DNA from: BD2-11 sp965115885
GTDB lineage: Bacteria; Gemmatimonadota; Gemmatimonadetes; Longimicrobiales; Gaopeijiaceae
Length of the DNA: 64,000 nt
Assembly (NCBI GenBank): GCA_965115885.1
Contig: OZ220479.1
Location: 558,001 to 622,000 of the forward strand
Direction: 5' to 3'
The notes under the pieces were generated by a model, which did not search any database, was not told the origin of the DNA, and saw nothing but the letters and a program-made list of their open reading frames with translations. Position numbers and translations under genes: made by a program. Positions 1 to 9,174 of the stretch are shown piece after piece. The number at the start of each line of letters is the position of its first letter. The stretch's first letter is position 1.

Positions 1-1
1 T

Positions 2-838
2 CCCCACGCGCTGTGCTATCGCTGCCCTTTCGGCGAGACGTACCCGGAGTGCGACGTGCAGTGCGCCGGCGCGCTGGAGGACGCCATCGAAGCCGAGGGA
101 CCGGACTCGGTGGGCGCGGTCATCCTGGAGCCGATCACCGCCGGCGGCGGCGTCATCCCTCCGGTCGCGGAGTACTACGGCATCGTCCGCGACATCTGCG
201 ACCGCTACGGGGTCCTGCTGATCGTCGACGAGGTCGTCTGCGGATTCGGGCGCACCGGGACCATGTTCGGGTACCAGCACTACGATTTCGTGCCGGACAT
301 CGTCACCATGGCCAAGGGGATGGCCAGTGCCTACGCGCCGATCTCGGCGGTCGCCGCGCGCGGCGAGGTGTTCGCCGCGTTCCTCGGCGATCCGGACGAG
401 AAGTACCGTTACTTCCGGGACGTCAGCACCTACGGCGGATGCACGGCGGGCTTCGCGGCCGCGCTCGAGAACCTGCGCATCATCGAGGACGAGGACCTGA
501 TCGAGAACAGCCGCGCGATGGGGGCGTACTTGCTGGACCGCCTGCGCGAGCTGGCCGACCACCCGAACGTGGGCGACGTGCGCGGCAGGGGTCTGTTCGC
601 CGGCGTGGAGTTGGTGGAAGACAAGGTCTCCAAGACTCCCGTGAGCGAGGACGTGATGGCCGCCGTGGTGGAAAAGGCGGCCGAGGAGGGCGTTCTCGTG
701 GGCAAGACCACGCGTAGCGTCCCGGGGCTGAACAACACCGTCAACGTGGCTCCGCCCCTCGTCGTCTCCCGGACGGACGTCGACGAACTGGTGGCCGCGG
801 TGGGTATCGGGATCGAGCACGGGTGCCGGGATCTCTGA
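2..838 (+). CDS. Class III PLP-dependent aminotransferase, 5' end outside the window
   Basis: The reading frame is open from base 2 to the stop at 838, so the gene begins upstream and about 278 C-terminal residues are visible. It contains the fold-type I class III signature: a strand reading VILEPITAGGGVIPP, then LLIVDEVVCGFGRTGTMFG with the PLP-contacting Asp of the VDE triad, and MAKGMASAYAPISAV with the Schiff-base lysine. These are the marks of the omega-amino acid/taurine/4-aminobutyrate:pyruvate aminotransferase group, which moves a terminal amino group to pyruvate or 2-oxoglutarate in the cytoplasm. The C-terminal small domain looks complete. Exact substrate cannot be read from the fragment. 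No downstream partner is visible; the next 900 bases are degenerate. Confidence 0.9.
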   Translation, partial: PHALCYRCPFGETYPECDVQCAGALEDAIEAEGPDSVGAVILEPITAGGGVIPPVAEYYGIVRDICDRYGVLLIVDEVVCGFGRTGTMFGYQHYDFVPDIVTMAKGMASAYAPISAVAARGEVFAAFLGDPDEKYRYFRDVSTYGGCTAGFAAALENLRIIEDEDLIENSRAMGAYLLDRLRELADHPNVGDVRGRGLFAGVELVEDKVSKTPVSEDVMAAVVEKAAEEGVLVGKTTRSVPGLNNTVNVAPPLVVSRTDVDELVAAVGIGIEHGCRDL

Positions 839-891
839 CGGGCTTGGCGCAGCGTGGATGGCGCATATCGCGGCAAGGAATCGTCCAACGT

Positions 892-1140
892 CTACCAGGG
901 CTGCACGATCTGTTGCTTTGCCGCCGCCGGTTGATCGGATTCCGAGGAATTTGGCGGCGAGGGCGAGGTCGTTGCCGGCGTCGAGGAGGGCGGTGACGAA
1001 GCTGCGTCGGAGGGTGCGAGGAGAGACGTCGCCGAGGCCGACGCATTCGTGCGAGGGTGCGGGCGCGTTTGCCGACGGCGTGCGGGGAGATGCCGCCGTC
1101 GAGGACGCGGCCGCCGCGATGGACGGCGCGGGCCGAGCGA
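892..1140 (-). pseudogene. Tyrosine recombinase (phage integrase family) C-terminal relic, frameshifted
   Basis: Two pieces of a site-specific tyrosine recombinase lie end to end on the minus strand in different frames. The first (about 1140 to 1045) reads GGRVLDGGISPHAVGKRART, the stretch just before the catalytic box in integrases of this type. The second (about 1045 to 920) reads GLGDVSPRTLRRSFVTALL and then DAGNDLALAAKFLGIRST. They join if about two bases have been lost near 1045. In intact enzymes the motifs would be SPHxLRR and GHxxT followed by a nucleophilic tyrosine; here the first His is Arg, the second is Ile, and no tyrosine follows in place. The N-terminal half and the first catalytic Arg are not found. 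I see this as a dead relic; family membership is clear, specificity is not. Confidence 0.72.
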
Positions 1141-1769
1141 CGATCGACCGATGGAGCCCGCGTCGTTTGTCCAGCGGGTTTGGCTGGAAGTGCGAACTCC
1201 GCGTCCCCCGTCGTCCGTTCGTCGTCGCTTTTCGAGCCTGCGGTCGATCCTGAAGGGATGGCCCCTGCATCTCCTCGTCGGCGACTTCGATGGAGCCGCC
1301 GCTCGCGGTCTTGAACCTGTGAGGGGGCGTGCCGTGCCACCTCGCCCGTCTGGCCAGACGCGACGACGGCGGATTCTCGTCCGCCCATGGCGTGTAGCGC
1401 ACGGTCGCGCCGACGCCGCCGAGAGCCGCGATCGACGGAAGGGTCGGCGCAACCCTTTGCAACGACGTGAACCCGCCGCGCCGATCGAGCGGTTGACCGG
1501 GGGACGAGGCGTACGACGAGACGGTGTTCGCTCCCCGGTCCAGCACGATCGAGTCGCCGGACCTCCCGGCCTCGACGGATTTCGCCACGAAGTCGATCGC
1601 GGACGCCGTCGCGAGGTTGCGCGCCGTCGACCCGACCCGCACAATCAGCAGGGTTCCTTCGAAAAGCTCGGCCGAGTCGATCCCGTAATCCCTCCGGTCG
1701 TCGAGCCCGGGCGGCGGATCCCGAACGCGGGTCTCGTGTGAGGACGTTCACCCTGTCGGGGAGGTTCCC
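1141..1769. other. Intergenic stretch before SusC 1, no confident gene
   Basis: On the minus strand one frame stays open through this stretch and is in register with the second recombinase fragment. It gives protein-like text around 1540-1690 (for example SAELFEGTLLIVRVGST), but I do not recognise it and GC-rich DNA often leaves frames open by chance. It may be the degraded 5' part of the recombinase or an unrelated relic. The last 20 bases hold a good ribosome binding site (GGGGAGG at about 1758-1764) for the following receptor gene. Confidence 0.4.
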
Positions 1770-4700
1770 GTGCCACGGTTCTCGGTTCCGTTCTTGCTCC
1801 TGATCGTCGGCCTTCTGTCGGTGCCGCCCGCCCCGCTTGCGGCGCGGCTCGTCCCGCCCCCGCCGACCGACGTCCCCGCCGCAGTGCAGGGAACCGTCAC
1901 CGGCACGGTGACCGACGCCGACACCGGCCAGCCCGTGGCGGCGGTCCAGATCTCGATCGTGGGCACCGGGTTGGGCGGGCTGACCAACGAAGACGGCCGC
2001 TACTTGGTCCAGAACGTGCCGGACGGGCCCCGGACCCTGCGCGCGGAGCGGGTGGGGTACGCGACCGTCAGCGTGGAGATCTCGGTCGCCTCCGGCCAGA
2101 CGGTCGTGCAGGACTTTCAGCTCTCGGAACAGGCCTTCGCCCTGGACGAGATCGTCGTGACCGGCGTTCCCGGGGGCACCCGCCGACGCGCCATCGGCAA
2201 CTCGGTGGGCACCATCGAGGCGGCGGCGATCACCGAGGCGGCCCCGGTCGAGGACGTCCAGACCCTGCTGCGCGGGCGCACCCCCAGCGTCAACATGATG
2301 GGCGGAGGGATGGTGGGGCAGGGTCCCCGCATGCGCATCCGCGGCGCCTCCACCTTCTCGCTCAACGGCCAGCCGCTCATCTACATCGACGGCGTGCGGG
2401 CCAACAACGACGAGACCACGGGTTACGCCTTCGGCAACAACGCCGGCGTACGCTCGATCCTCACCAGCCTCGACCCGGAGCAGATCGAGAGGATCGAGGT
2501 GCTCAAGGGCCCGGCGGCGGCGACGCTCTACGGCACGGAAGCCTCGCGCGGCGTGATCAACGTCATCACCAAGCGGGGCCAGGAGGGGCGTGCGCGGGTC
2601 GACGTCATGGTCCGCCAAGGCGTGAACTTCATGGCCAATCCGCAGGGCAAGGTGGGATACGAGAATTTCTGGACCGATCCGGCGACGGGGCAGGTCCACA
2701 GCCTGAACATGCTGGACTACCACGCCGATCTCGGCACCGAGCTCTACGCTCCCGGTTCCGTGCAGGCGTACAGCGGCAGTCTGAGCGGCGGATCCGCCGA
2801 CACGCGTTACTTCCTCTCGGCCACTTGGTCCGACGAGACCGGGTTGCTCGGCCACAACTGGCAGAAGAAGTTCAATCTGCGCACCAACATCGAGACCCAG
2901 CTGACCGACGAACTCGGCCTCGCCGCGAACATGGGGTACAGCAAGAGCAGCGACCGCCTCAGCCGCGACGGATTCGGGAGCATCACCGAGGGCGTCGAGT
3001 TCGGAAGCCCCCGGCTTCTGCCCGAACACCGGTGCCGGGCGACCGACAACGGTTTCGGTTGCGACTTCCTGCACGGCTTCAACAACTACGATCTGCCCAT
3101 CCGGGATCTGACCGAGAACAACCACCAGTACTTGGACCGCTTCACCGGCGGCCTCACTTTCAACCACGAGGCGTTCGGCTGGCTCTCGACCCGGTTGACC
3201 ACGGGCATCGACTACACCGGCGAGCAGAACGTGGCCTTCCGGGAATACCAGACCAACGACACGGCGGTGGTGGCGCTGGGCGCGAACAACCGCCGAGGCT
3301 TCCGCAACGAGGGGCATTTCACCCATTTCCGGACCACCGCCGACTTCTCGACCACCGCCAACCTGGACCTCTCTCCGGCGCTGAGCGCGGCCACTTCGCT
3401 CGGGGTCCAGTACTACACCCGCACCACGACCTTCCTCTCGGCCACGGGTCAGCAGTTCGCCGGTCCCGGCCTGAGCACCATCACGTCCACCTCGATCCCG
3501 GGAGTTCCGGCCAACAACCGCATCTCGGACAACACCCTCGGCACCTACCTTCAGGAAACCTTGGGGTGGCGGGACCGGCTGTTTCTGACCGGGGCCGTGC
3601 GCGTGGACAACAACAGCGCCTTCGGCAACGACATCAGGTTCGTGACCTACCCGAAGGCGTCGCTCTCGTGGGTGACGAACGAGGAGAGCTGGTTCCGGGA
3701 CGGCGCGCCCTCGTGGCTCAACACCCTCCGCCTGCGCTTGGCGTGGGGGGAATCGGGCGAGCAACCGGCGTCGTTCTCGGCGTTGCGCACCTGGGCGGCC
3801 GTCACGGGGCCGAACAGCACGGCGGGGGTCACGCCCAACACGGTCGGGAATCCGGATCTCACCGCGGAAGTGGGTCGGGAGACCGAAGTGGGATTCGACG
3901 CCGAGCTTCTCGACGGCAGGTTGGGCTTGCAGTTCACCTTCTACGACAAGCTCACCCGGGGGGCGATTCTGGAGCGCGATCTTCCGCCGTCCGGCGGATT
4001 CACCGGACGGCAGTTCGTCAACGCGGGCCGGATCGCCAACCAGGGCTTCGAGGTCTCCCTCGACGCGCAGATGGTCGAGAGGGCGGGGATCGACTGGGAT
4101 CTGGGGATCAACTTCTCGAGCAACAGCTCGGAGATCCTGCAGCTGTCCGGGGAGGTCGGCGACACCACCATCGTCTTCAACAGCTGGAGCTCGATGGAGC
4201 ACCGAGTGGGGTACGCGCCCTACAGCTGGTTCGGCGTCGACGTGGTGAGCGCGTCGCTGGACGCCGACGGGAACACGGTCGGCGCCATGTGCAGCGACGG
4301 GCAGGGCGGCACCACCCCCTGCTTCGACGAGGGCGGCACCACGATCGCTCCGCGCGTCTTCCTGGGCCGGGCCATCGCGCCCTGGGAAATCTCGCTCACC
4401 TCCGACGTCGCCATCGGCGGTAGCCTGCGCATCCATGTCCTGGTGACCTCCGAACAGGGTCACAAGCGCTTCGACAACACCCTGCGCCAACGCTGCCGAC
4501 TCTATCGGGTTTGCCGCGCCAACCACCATTCCCAGGAATGGGATCCGATCATGAAGGCGACGGTCGAGAGCAGCGACCAGATCATCGACTCCTGGGTCAA
4601 CGACGTGAGCTTCGTCCGCCTCAAGGCGGTCTCCGTGACCTACGACTTGCCGGAGCGCTACCGCTTCGGCTCCAGCCGCGCCGTGTTGCAGGTCGCGGCT

Positions 4701-4838
4701 CAACACCTCTTCACCCTGTCGAATTGGACCGCTTCCGACCCGGAAGTGATGTTCTCGAGCGGCGGCAGGGCCTTCATGGCGCAGAACAACCTGCCGCTGC
4801 CCCAGCAGATCACCGCCTCGCTCCGCCTGAGCTTCTAG
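1770..4838 (+). CDS. SusC/RagA-family TonB-dependent outer-membrane receptor (pair 1)
   Basis: A 1022-residue outer-membrane receptor expected to import glycans or peptides with its SusD partner, powered by TonB-ExbBD. The order of parts is a signal peptide (about 1-27), a carboxypeptidase-regulatory-like domain (about 43-125, starting GTVTGTVTDADTG), the linker LDEIVVTG, a plug domain (about 140-265, with IYIDGVR and VLKGPAAATLYGTEASRGVI) and a 22-strand-type beta barrel ending in the aromatic C-terminus LRLSF. The start is GTG at 1770 preceded by GGGGAGG. The SusD-like gene begins 27 bases after the stop, so the two are almost certainly co-transcribed. Length and ends are normal for the family. 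The substrate cannot be told from sequence. Confidence 0.93.
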   Translation: MPRFSVPFLLLIVGLLSVPPAPLAARLVPPPPTDVPAAVQGTVTGTVTDADTGQPVAAVQISIVGTGLGGLTNEDGRYLVQNVPDGPRTLRAERVGYATVSVEISVASGQTVVQDFQLSEQAFALDEIVVTGVPGGTRRRAIGNSVGTIEAAAITEAAPVEDVQTLLRGRTPSVNMMGGGMVGQGPRMRIRGASTFSLNGQPLIYIDGVRANNDETTGYAFGNNAGVRSILTSLDPEQIERIEVLKGPAAATLYGTEASRGVINVITKRGQEGRARVDVMVRQGVNFMANPQGKVGYENFWTDPATGQVHSLNMLDYHADLGTELYAPGSVQAYSGSLSGGSADTRYFLSATWSDETGLLGHNWQKKFNLRTNIETQLTDELGLAANMGYSKSSDRLSRDGFGSITEGVEFGSPRLLPEHRCRATDNGFGCDFLHGFNNYDLPIRDLTENNHQYLDRFTGGLTFNHEAFGWLSTRLTTGIDYTGEQNVAFREYQTNDTAVVALGANNRRGFRNEGHFTHFRTTADFSTTANLDLSPALSAATSLGVQYYTRTTTFLSATGQQFAGPGLSTITSTSIPGVPANNRISDNTLGTYLQETLGWRDRLFLTGAVRVDNNSAFGNDIRFVTYPKASLSWVTNEESWFRDGAPSWLNTLRLRLAWGESGEQPASFSALRTWAAVTGPNSTAGVTPNTVGNPDLTAEVGRETEVGFDAELLDGRLGLQFTFYDKLTRGAILERDLPPSGGFTGRQFVNAGRIANQGFEVSLDAQMVERAGIDWDLGINFSSNSSEILQLSGEVGDTTIVFNSWSSMEHRVGYAPYSWFGVDVVSASLDADGNTVGAMCSDGQGGTTPCFDEGGTTIAPRVFLGRAIAPWEISLTSDVAIGGSLRIHVLVTSEQGHKRFDNTLRQRCRLYRVCRANHHSQEWDPIMKATVESSDQIIDSWVNDVSFVRLKAVSVTYDLPERYRFGSSRAVLQVAAQHLFTLSNWTASDPEVMFSSGGRAFMAQNNLPLPQQITASLRLSF

Positions 4839-4865
4839 GAGCCCGACCAAGAGGAGATCGCGATC

Positions 4866-6146
4866 ATGCGCTCCAAGATCATCCGAACGATTTCCCGGGC
4901 CTCGGGATGCGCGGCGCTTCTGGCCTTCTCGGCCACCGGCTGCGACGTGAACAGCTTGCTCGAAGTCAGCGACCCCAGTCGCCTGCTGGCGGAGAACGTC
5001 GAGGTGCCGTCGCAGGCCGGCGCCCTGATGAACGGACTCGAGGCCGACTTCGTCTGCGCGCACGGCGCGTTCGTGGTGGTGAGCGCCGATCTGAGCGACG
5101 AATACGAGGACACCAACGCCGGCGGGGACAACTGGTCGCTGGACCGCCGCCGGCCCCAGGGCCAGAACGCCTGGGCGGACAACGACTGCACCGCGGCGCT
5201 ACCCTCCGCCTACGTCCCCGCCTCCCGCGCCCGCTGGGTCGCCGACAACTTGGTGAGCCTGCTCGAAGGCTGGAGCGACGCCGAGGTCGGCATGCGCAAT
5301 CGGCGGCTCGCGCGCGCCTCGCTGCTCGCGGGGTTCAGCTTGGCCATGCTGGGCGCCGCCCACTGCTCCATCGCCCTGGACGGCGGTCCGGAGATGACTT
5401 CGATGCAAGCCTTCGCCGAAGCGGAGGACCGGTTCTCGAGCGCGCTTCAGTACGCGCGGAGCGCGGGCGCGGACGACGTCGCCAACGCCGCGCTGGTGGG
5501 ACGCGCCCGGGTGAAGCTCTTCCAGGGAGACGCGCAGGGCGCGCTGGCCGACGCCCGGCAGGTCCCCGAGGGGTTCCGCATGGACGTCCATCCCTCCGAC
5601 GCGACGCCTCGCATGTACAACCGCGTGTGGGCCACCAACCTCTTCGGCTTCAACTTCGGGGTGGCTCCCTGGACCCGCGAGCTGACGACCGGCGGGATGC
5701 CGGATCCGCGCACGGCCACCTACGACACCGGCCAGAACACCGGCTGGGCGCCCGGCAACGTCTGGGGACAGAGCAAATACACGTCGGCGGCCTCGCCCAT
5801 GCCCGTCGCCCGCTGGGAAGAGGCGCAGCTCATCGTCGCCGAGGTGGCGGGCGGCGAGGAGGCCGTGGCCATCGTCAACGCGTTGCGCGACGCGCACGGC
5901 CTGCCGCACTTCACGGGCACGGACGCGGACGAGATTCGCCAGGCGGTGGTCGACGAGCGCCAGCGCGAGCTGTGGTTCGAGGGCTTTCGGGCCTACGACG
6001 TCCGCCGACTCGGCCTGCCTCTCGTCCCGGCCGCCGGGACGCCGTACCAGCTGGGCGTGAAGGGGGGATCGTACGGCGACCAGACCTGCGTTCCGATCCC
6101 GATCATCGAGACCTTCAACAACCCGACCATTCGCGGAGGCGCTTGA
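4866..6146 (+). CDS. SusD/RagB-like substrate-binding lipoprotein (pair 1)
   Basis: A 426-residue surface lipoprotein that would lid the SusC barrel encoded just upstream. The N-terminus is a lipoprotein signal with the lipobox FSATGC (Cys at about residue 25), followed by NSLLEVSDPS, the Asn/Pro-rich opening typical of SusD proteins in this kind of genome. The middle is alpha-helical with TPR-like texture, and the C-terminal third has RQRELWFEGFRAYDVRRL, the conserved 'R..ELafEG.R..DlrR' element of the family. ATG at 4866 has GAGGAG about 10 bases upstream. The end at GGA is compact, as in other members. Ligand unknown. Confidence 0.88.
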   Translation: MRSKIIRTISRASGCAALLAFSATGCDVNSLLEVSDPSRLLAENVEVPSQAGALMNGLEADFVCAHGAFVVVSADLSDEYEDTNAGGDNWSLDRRRPQGQNAWADNDCTAALPSAYVPASRARWVADNLVSLLEGWSDAEVGMRNRRLARASLLAGFSLAMLGAAHCSIALDGGPEMTSMQAFAEAEDRFSSALQYARSAGADDVANAALVGRARVKLFQGDAQGALADARQVPEGFRMDVHPSDATPRMYNRVWATNLFGFNFGVAPWTRELTTGGMPDPRTATYDTGQNTGWAPGNVWGQSKYTSAASPMPVARWEEAQLIVAEVAGGEEAVAIVNALRDAHGLPHFTGTDADEIRQAVVDERQRELWFEGFRAYDVRRLGLPLVPAAGTPYQLGVKGGSYGDQTCVPIPIIETFNNPTIRGGA

Positions 6147-6230
6147 AGGGGAACCGAACGCGAGATCGTCGAGTCTGCGCGATGCGCGTCGCCCGAGTCC
6201 GGCGCGGTCCGCCATGATCGCCCTGATCGG

Positions 6231-7226
6231 GTGGATGTGGCGTTCCTGAGCGAGGTGCGCCGCCGGGCGGCGCAGCGGCGCAGGAGCGTCGTGTTTCCCG
6301 AGGGCGCGGATCCGCGAATTCGCGAGGCGGCGCTGACCTCGGCCGCCGCCCGACTCGCCGATCCCCTCTTGCTGGGGCCCGCCGACGAGCTGAGGCGCCG
6401 CCTCGCCGACGATCCTCGGGCGGGCTCCGTCCGGGTGGTGGACCCGACCGACCCGGACCGGGTGGAGCGCCACGCCGCCGTCCTAGGTCGGATGCGCCGT
6501 TTTCGCGGCCTCTCCGCCGACGAGCTTCGCCATCTCGCCGCCCGCCCCCTCCACCACGGCGCGCTCATGGTCCGCACCGGCGAAGCCGACGGCGGGGTCG
6601 CGGGGGCGGCCTACACCACGGGAGCGGTGATCCGAGCCGGAATCCACTGCATCGGTCGGGCGGAGGGAACCGCCACCGTCTCCTCTTCCTTCTTCATGGC
6701 GGTGGAGCCCTTCCGCGGCTCCGAACCCGAGGTGCTCACCTTCGCCGACTCGGCCATCGTGCCCGATCCCACGGCGGAACAGCTGGCGGAGATCGCGTCC
6801 GCAGCCGTCGACGCGCGGCGGCGCATCGTCGGCGACGAGCCTCGAGTGGCCTTCCTGTCGTACTCGACTCGAGGGAGCGCCGAAGGGCCTTCCGTGGACC
6901 GGGTGCGGGAAGCTCTGGATCGCTTCCGCGCGTCGAGCCCGGAGATCGCGGCCGACGGCGAACTCCAGGCCGACGCGGCGCTCGTCCGGGCGGTCGGCCG
7001 CCGCAAGCTTTCCAGATCCCCGGTGGCGGGAAGGGCGAACGTGCTCGTCTTCCCCGATCTGGACGCCGGCAACATCGCCTACAAGCTCGTCCAGCGCCTT
7101 GCCGACGCCCGGGCGCTGGGTCCGATCGTACACGGGCTCGCCGGATCCTGGTGCGATCTCTCCCGGGGCGCGTCCGCGGAGGACGCGGTCAACGTGGCGT
7201 GCATCGCGTCCCTTCTGGCGGATTGA
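6231..7226 (+). CDS. pta: Phosphate acetyltransferase (single-domain Pta/Ptb family)
   Basis: Interconverts acetyl-CoA plus phosphate with acetyl phosphate plus CoA in the cytoplasm. The 331-residue length fits the single-domain form of the phosphate acetyl/butyryltransferase family, without the long N-terminal regulatory domains of enterobacterial Pta. Family hallmarks are VVFPEGADPRIREAA near the start, SSSFFMA at about 146-152, ADGELQADAAL at about 242-252 and GRANVLVFPDLDAGNIAYKL at about 266-285. I take the GTG at 6231 as start; the upstream region is GC-rich and lacks a strong ribosome binding site, so the start is less sure than the product. No acetate kinase gene is next to it, so the acetyl phosphate either meets a kinase encoded elsewhere or serves another use. 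A butyryl or other acyl substrate is possible. Confidence 0.88.
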   Translation: MDVAFLSEVRRRAAQRRRSVVFPEGADPRIREAALTSAAARLADPLLLGPADELRRRLADDPRAGSVRVVDPTDPDRVERHAAVLGRMRRFRGLSADELRHLAARPLHHGALMVRTGEADGGVAGAAYTTGAVIRAGIHCIGRAEGTATVSSSFFMAVEPFRGSEPEVLTFADSAIVPDPTAEQLAEIASAAVDARRRIVGDEPRVAFLSYSTRGSAEGPSVDRVREALDRFRASSPEIAADGELQADAALVRAVGRRKLSRSPVAGRANVLVFPDLDAGNIAYKLVQRLADARALGPIVHGLAGSWCDLSRGASAEDAVNVACIASLLAD

Positions 7227-7265
7227 CGCGGCCCGCCCATCTCACTCCAAACGGGGACGCCGTTC

Positions 7266-8699
7266 ATGGGTCTCGACGAACGAATCGACCGGTTGATGCA
7301 GCCGGTCACCGACGCCGTCGCCGGCTTCGTCTTCCACGCCGTGCCGATCGCCGGCGTCCGGGTGCCCCTCATCGTGGCGTGGCTCGTCGCCGGAGGCGTG
7401 TTCTTCACCCTGTACCTGCGTTTCATCAACGTGCGCGGCTTCAAGCACGCGCTGGACTTGGTCCGGGGACGCTACGCCGACGCGTCCCAGCCGGGCGAGG
7501 TTACGCCCTTCCAGGCGCTCGCCACCGCCGTGTCCGGCACGGTCGGCATCGGGAACATCGCGGGGGTGGCGGTGGCGATCTCCCTGGGCGGGCCCGGAGC
7601 CACTCTCTGGCTGATCGTCGCCGGCCTGCTCGGGATGAGCACCAAGTTCGCCGAGTGCACGCTGGCGGTGAAATACCGCCACGCCAGCCCGGAGGGCTCC
7701 GTCAGCGGCGGACCCATGTACTACCTGCAGCGCGGCCTGGAGCTGCGCCGCCTGCCCCGTCTCGGCCGAGGCTTGGGGATGTTCTACGCCGCCGCCATGG
7801 TGTTCGGCTGTCTGGGGATCGGCAACATGTTCCAATCCAACCAAGCCGCGGCCATTCTCGTCGAAGTGACGGGAGCCGGGGGCAGCTTCTTCAGCGACAA
7901 AGCTTGGTTGCTGGGCGTCTTCATGGCCCTCGCCGTGGCGATGGTCATCGTCGGCGGCATCAGGAGCATCGCCCGGGTCACCTCCAAGCTGGTCCCCTTC
8001 ATGGCGGCGCTCTACGTGCTGTCGGCGCTGGCGATCATCGGCATCAACGCCGATCAGCTGCCGACCGCCATCGTCCAGATCTGGCGGGGCGCCTTCTCGC
8101 CCGAAAGCGTCGGCGGAGGGATGGTCGGGGTCATGATCATCGGTTTTCGGCGCGCGGTTTTCTCCAACGAGGCCGGTCTGGGCTCCGCGGCCATCGCCCA
8201 CTCGGCGGTCCGAACCGACGAGCCCTGCACGGAGGGCTTCGTCGGTCTGCTCGAACCGTTCATCGACACGGTGGTCATCTGCACCATGACGGCGCTGGTC
8301 ATCGTCACCACGATCTACGACCCCGCGCTGGCCGATGCCGGCGTCGGCGGCATCGAAATGACCAAGACGGCGTTCGAGAGCACGCTCGCGTGGTCGCCCG
8401 TGCCGCTCTCCGTCGCCGCGGTGCTGTTCGCCTTCTCGACCATGATCTCCTGGAGCTACTACGGTCTGAAGGCGCTCACCTATCTGACCGGCGAGAACCG
8501 GTCGGTGGAGGTCGGCTTCAAGATCCTCTTCTGCGGGTTCGTGGTTCTGGGCGCCGGCGTCGACCTCGGCGCGCTGATCGATCTCTCGGACGCGATGATC
8601 TACGTGGTCGCGGTTCCCAACCTGCTGGGGCTGTACCTGCTCGCGCCCGTGCTCCGGCGCGAGGTGCTCTCGTACCGGAAGCGGCTCGGGCGGTATTGA
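7266..8699 (+). CDS. Alanine or glycine:cation symporter (AGCS family)
   Basis: A 477-residue inner-membrane carrier that imports alanine or glycine with sodium or protons. About ten to eleven hydrophobic segments are visible. Family features include FQALATAVSGTVGIGNIAGV in the first core helix pair, GGPMYYLQRGL in the following loop and GFRRAVFSNEAGLGSAAIAH, the AGCS signature, at about 295-314. The C-terminal helices end with VLSYRKRLGRY, a positively charged cytoplasmic tail. ATG at 7266 lies 40 bases after the phosphate acetyltransferase stop, so a shared transcript is likely. Ion choice cannot be decided from the sequence alone. Confidence 0.92.
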   Translation: MGLDERIDRLMQPVTDAVAGFVFHAVPIAGVRVPLIVAWLVAGGVFFTLYLRFINVRGFKHALDLVRGRYADASQPGEVTPFQALATAVSGTVGIGNIAGVAVAISLGGPGATLWLIVAGLLGMSTKFAECTLAVKYRHASPEGSVSGGPMYYLQRGLELRRLPRLGRGLGMFYAAAMVFGCLGIGNMFQSNQAAAILVEVTGAGGSFFSDKAWLLGVFMALAVAMVIVGGIRSIARVTSKLVPFMAALYVLSALAIIGINADQLPTAIVQIWRGAFSPESVGGGMVGVMIIGFRRAVFSNEAGLGSAAIAHSAVRTDEPCTEGFVGLLEPFIDTVVICTMTALVIVTTIYDPALADAGVGGIEMTKTAFESTLAWSPVPLSVAAVLFAFSTMISWSYYGLKALTYLTGENRSVEVGFKILFCGFVVLGAGVDLGALIDLSDAMIYVVAVPNLLGLYLLAPVLRREVLSYRKRLGRY

Positions 8700-8739
8700 T
8701 CGACTTCGCTTCGCTCACCCTCGCCACAGGAGAGGCACG

Positions 8740-9174
8740 ATGCTCAGAAACATTCTCGCGGCCGTCGCCGGATACCTTGCCATGGCGCTCTCCGTCTTCG
8801 TCCTGTTCTCGCTTCTGTGGGCGGTGCTCGGCTCCTCGGGGTCCTTTCAGCCCGGATCCTGGGAGATTTCCGACGCTTGGACCGCGGGCTCGATCGTCGT
8901 GGGGTTCGCGGCGGCGTACCTCGGCGGGCTCGTCTGCGCCCGGCTGGCGCGCGATCGGGGGGGCGCCACGATTCTGATCGCCGCCGTGGTCGCGCTCGGG
9001 GTGGTCGTTGCCCTGGCCGGCGCCGGAGGGGAGGGGGCGACGGGGCCGCGTCCCGACCAAGTGTCGATGATGGAGGCGATGTCCAGCGCCCGGCAACCGA
9101 CGTGGATCGCCTGGCTCAATCCGTTGCTGGGCGCCGTCGGCGTCTGGATCGGGTCGTGGAGGTTGCGCGCGTAG
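8740..9174 (+). CDS. Small multi-pass membrane protein of unknown function
   Basis: A 144-residue protein with four predicted membrane spans: about 5-27 (ILAAVAGYLAMALSVFVLFS), 49-68 (GSIVVGFAAAYLGGLVCARL), 76-93 and 122-140. Between the third and fourth spans is a short polar loop ending with a Trp-rich WIAWLNPLLG. ATG at 8740 has AGGAGAGG 5 to 12 bases upstream, a convincing ribosome binding site. It follows the amino-acid symporter by 40 bases in the same direction. I do not recognise a named family; texture resembles small conserved membrane proteins that accompany transport operons. Confidence 0.7.
   Translation: MLRNILAAVAGYLAMALSVFVLFSLLWAVLGSSGSFQPGSWEISDAWTAGSIVVGFAAAYLGGLVCARLARDRGGATILIAAVVALGVVVALAGAGGEGATGPRPDQVSMMEAMSSARQPTWIAWLNPLLGAVGVWIGSWRLRA

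Noticed and set aside
741..5063. A 1440-codon open frame on the minus strand across the aminotransferase tail and SusC 1
   Set aside because: The product is Arg/Gly/Val-rich with no motif and it lies antisense to a clear receptor gene; it is a shadow caused by high GC. Only its short segment at 1045-1140 matches a recombinase.
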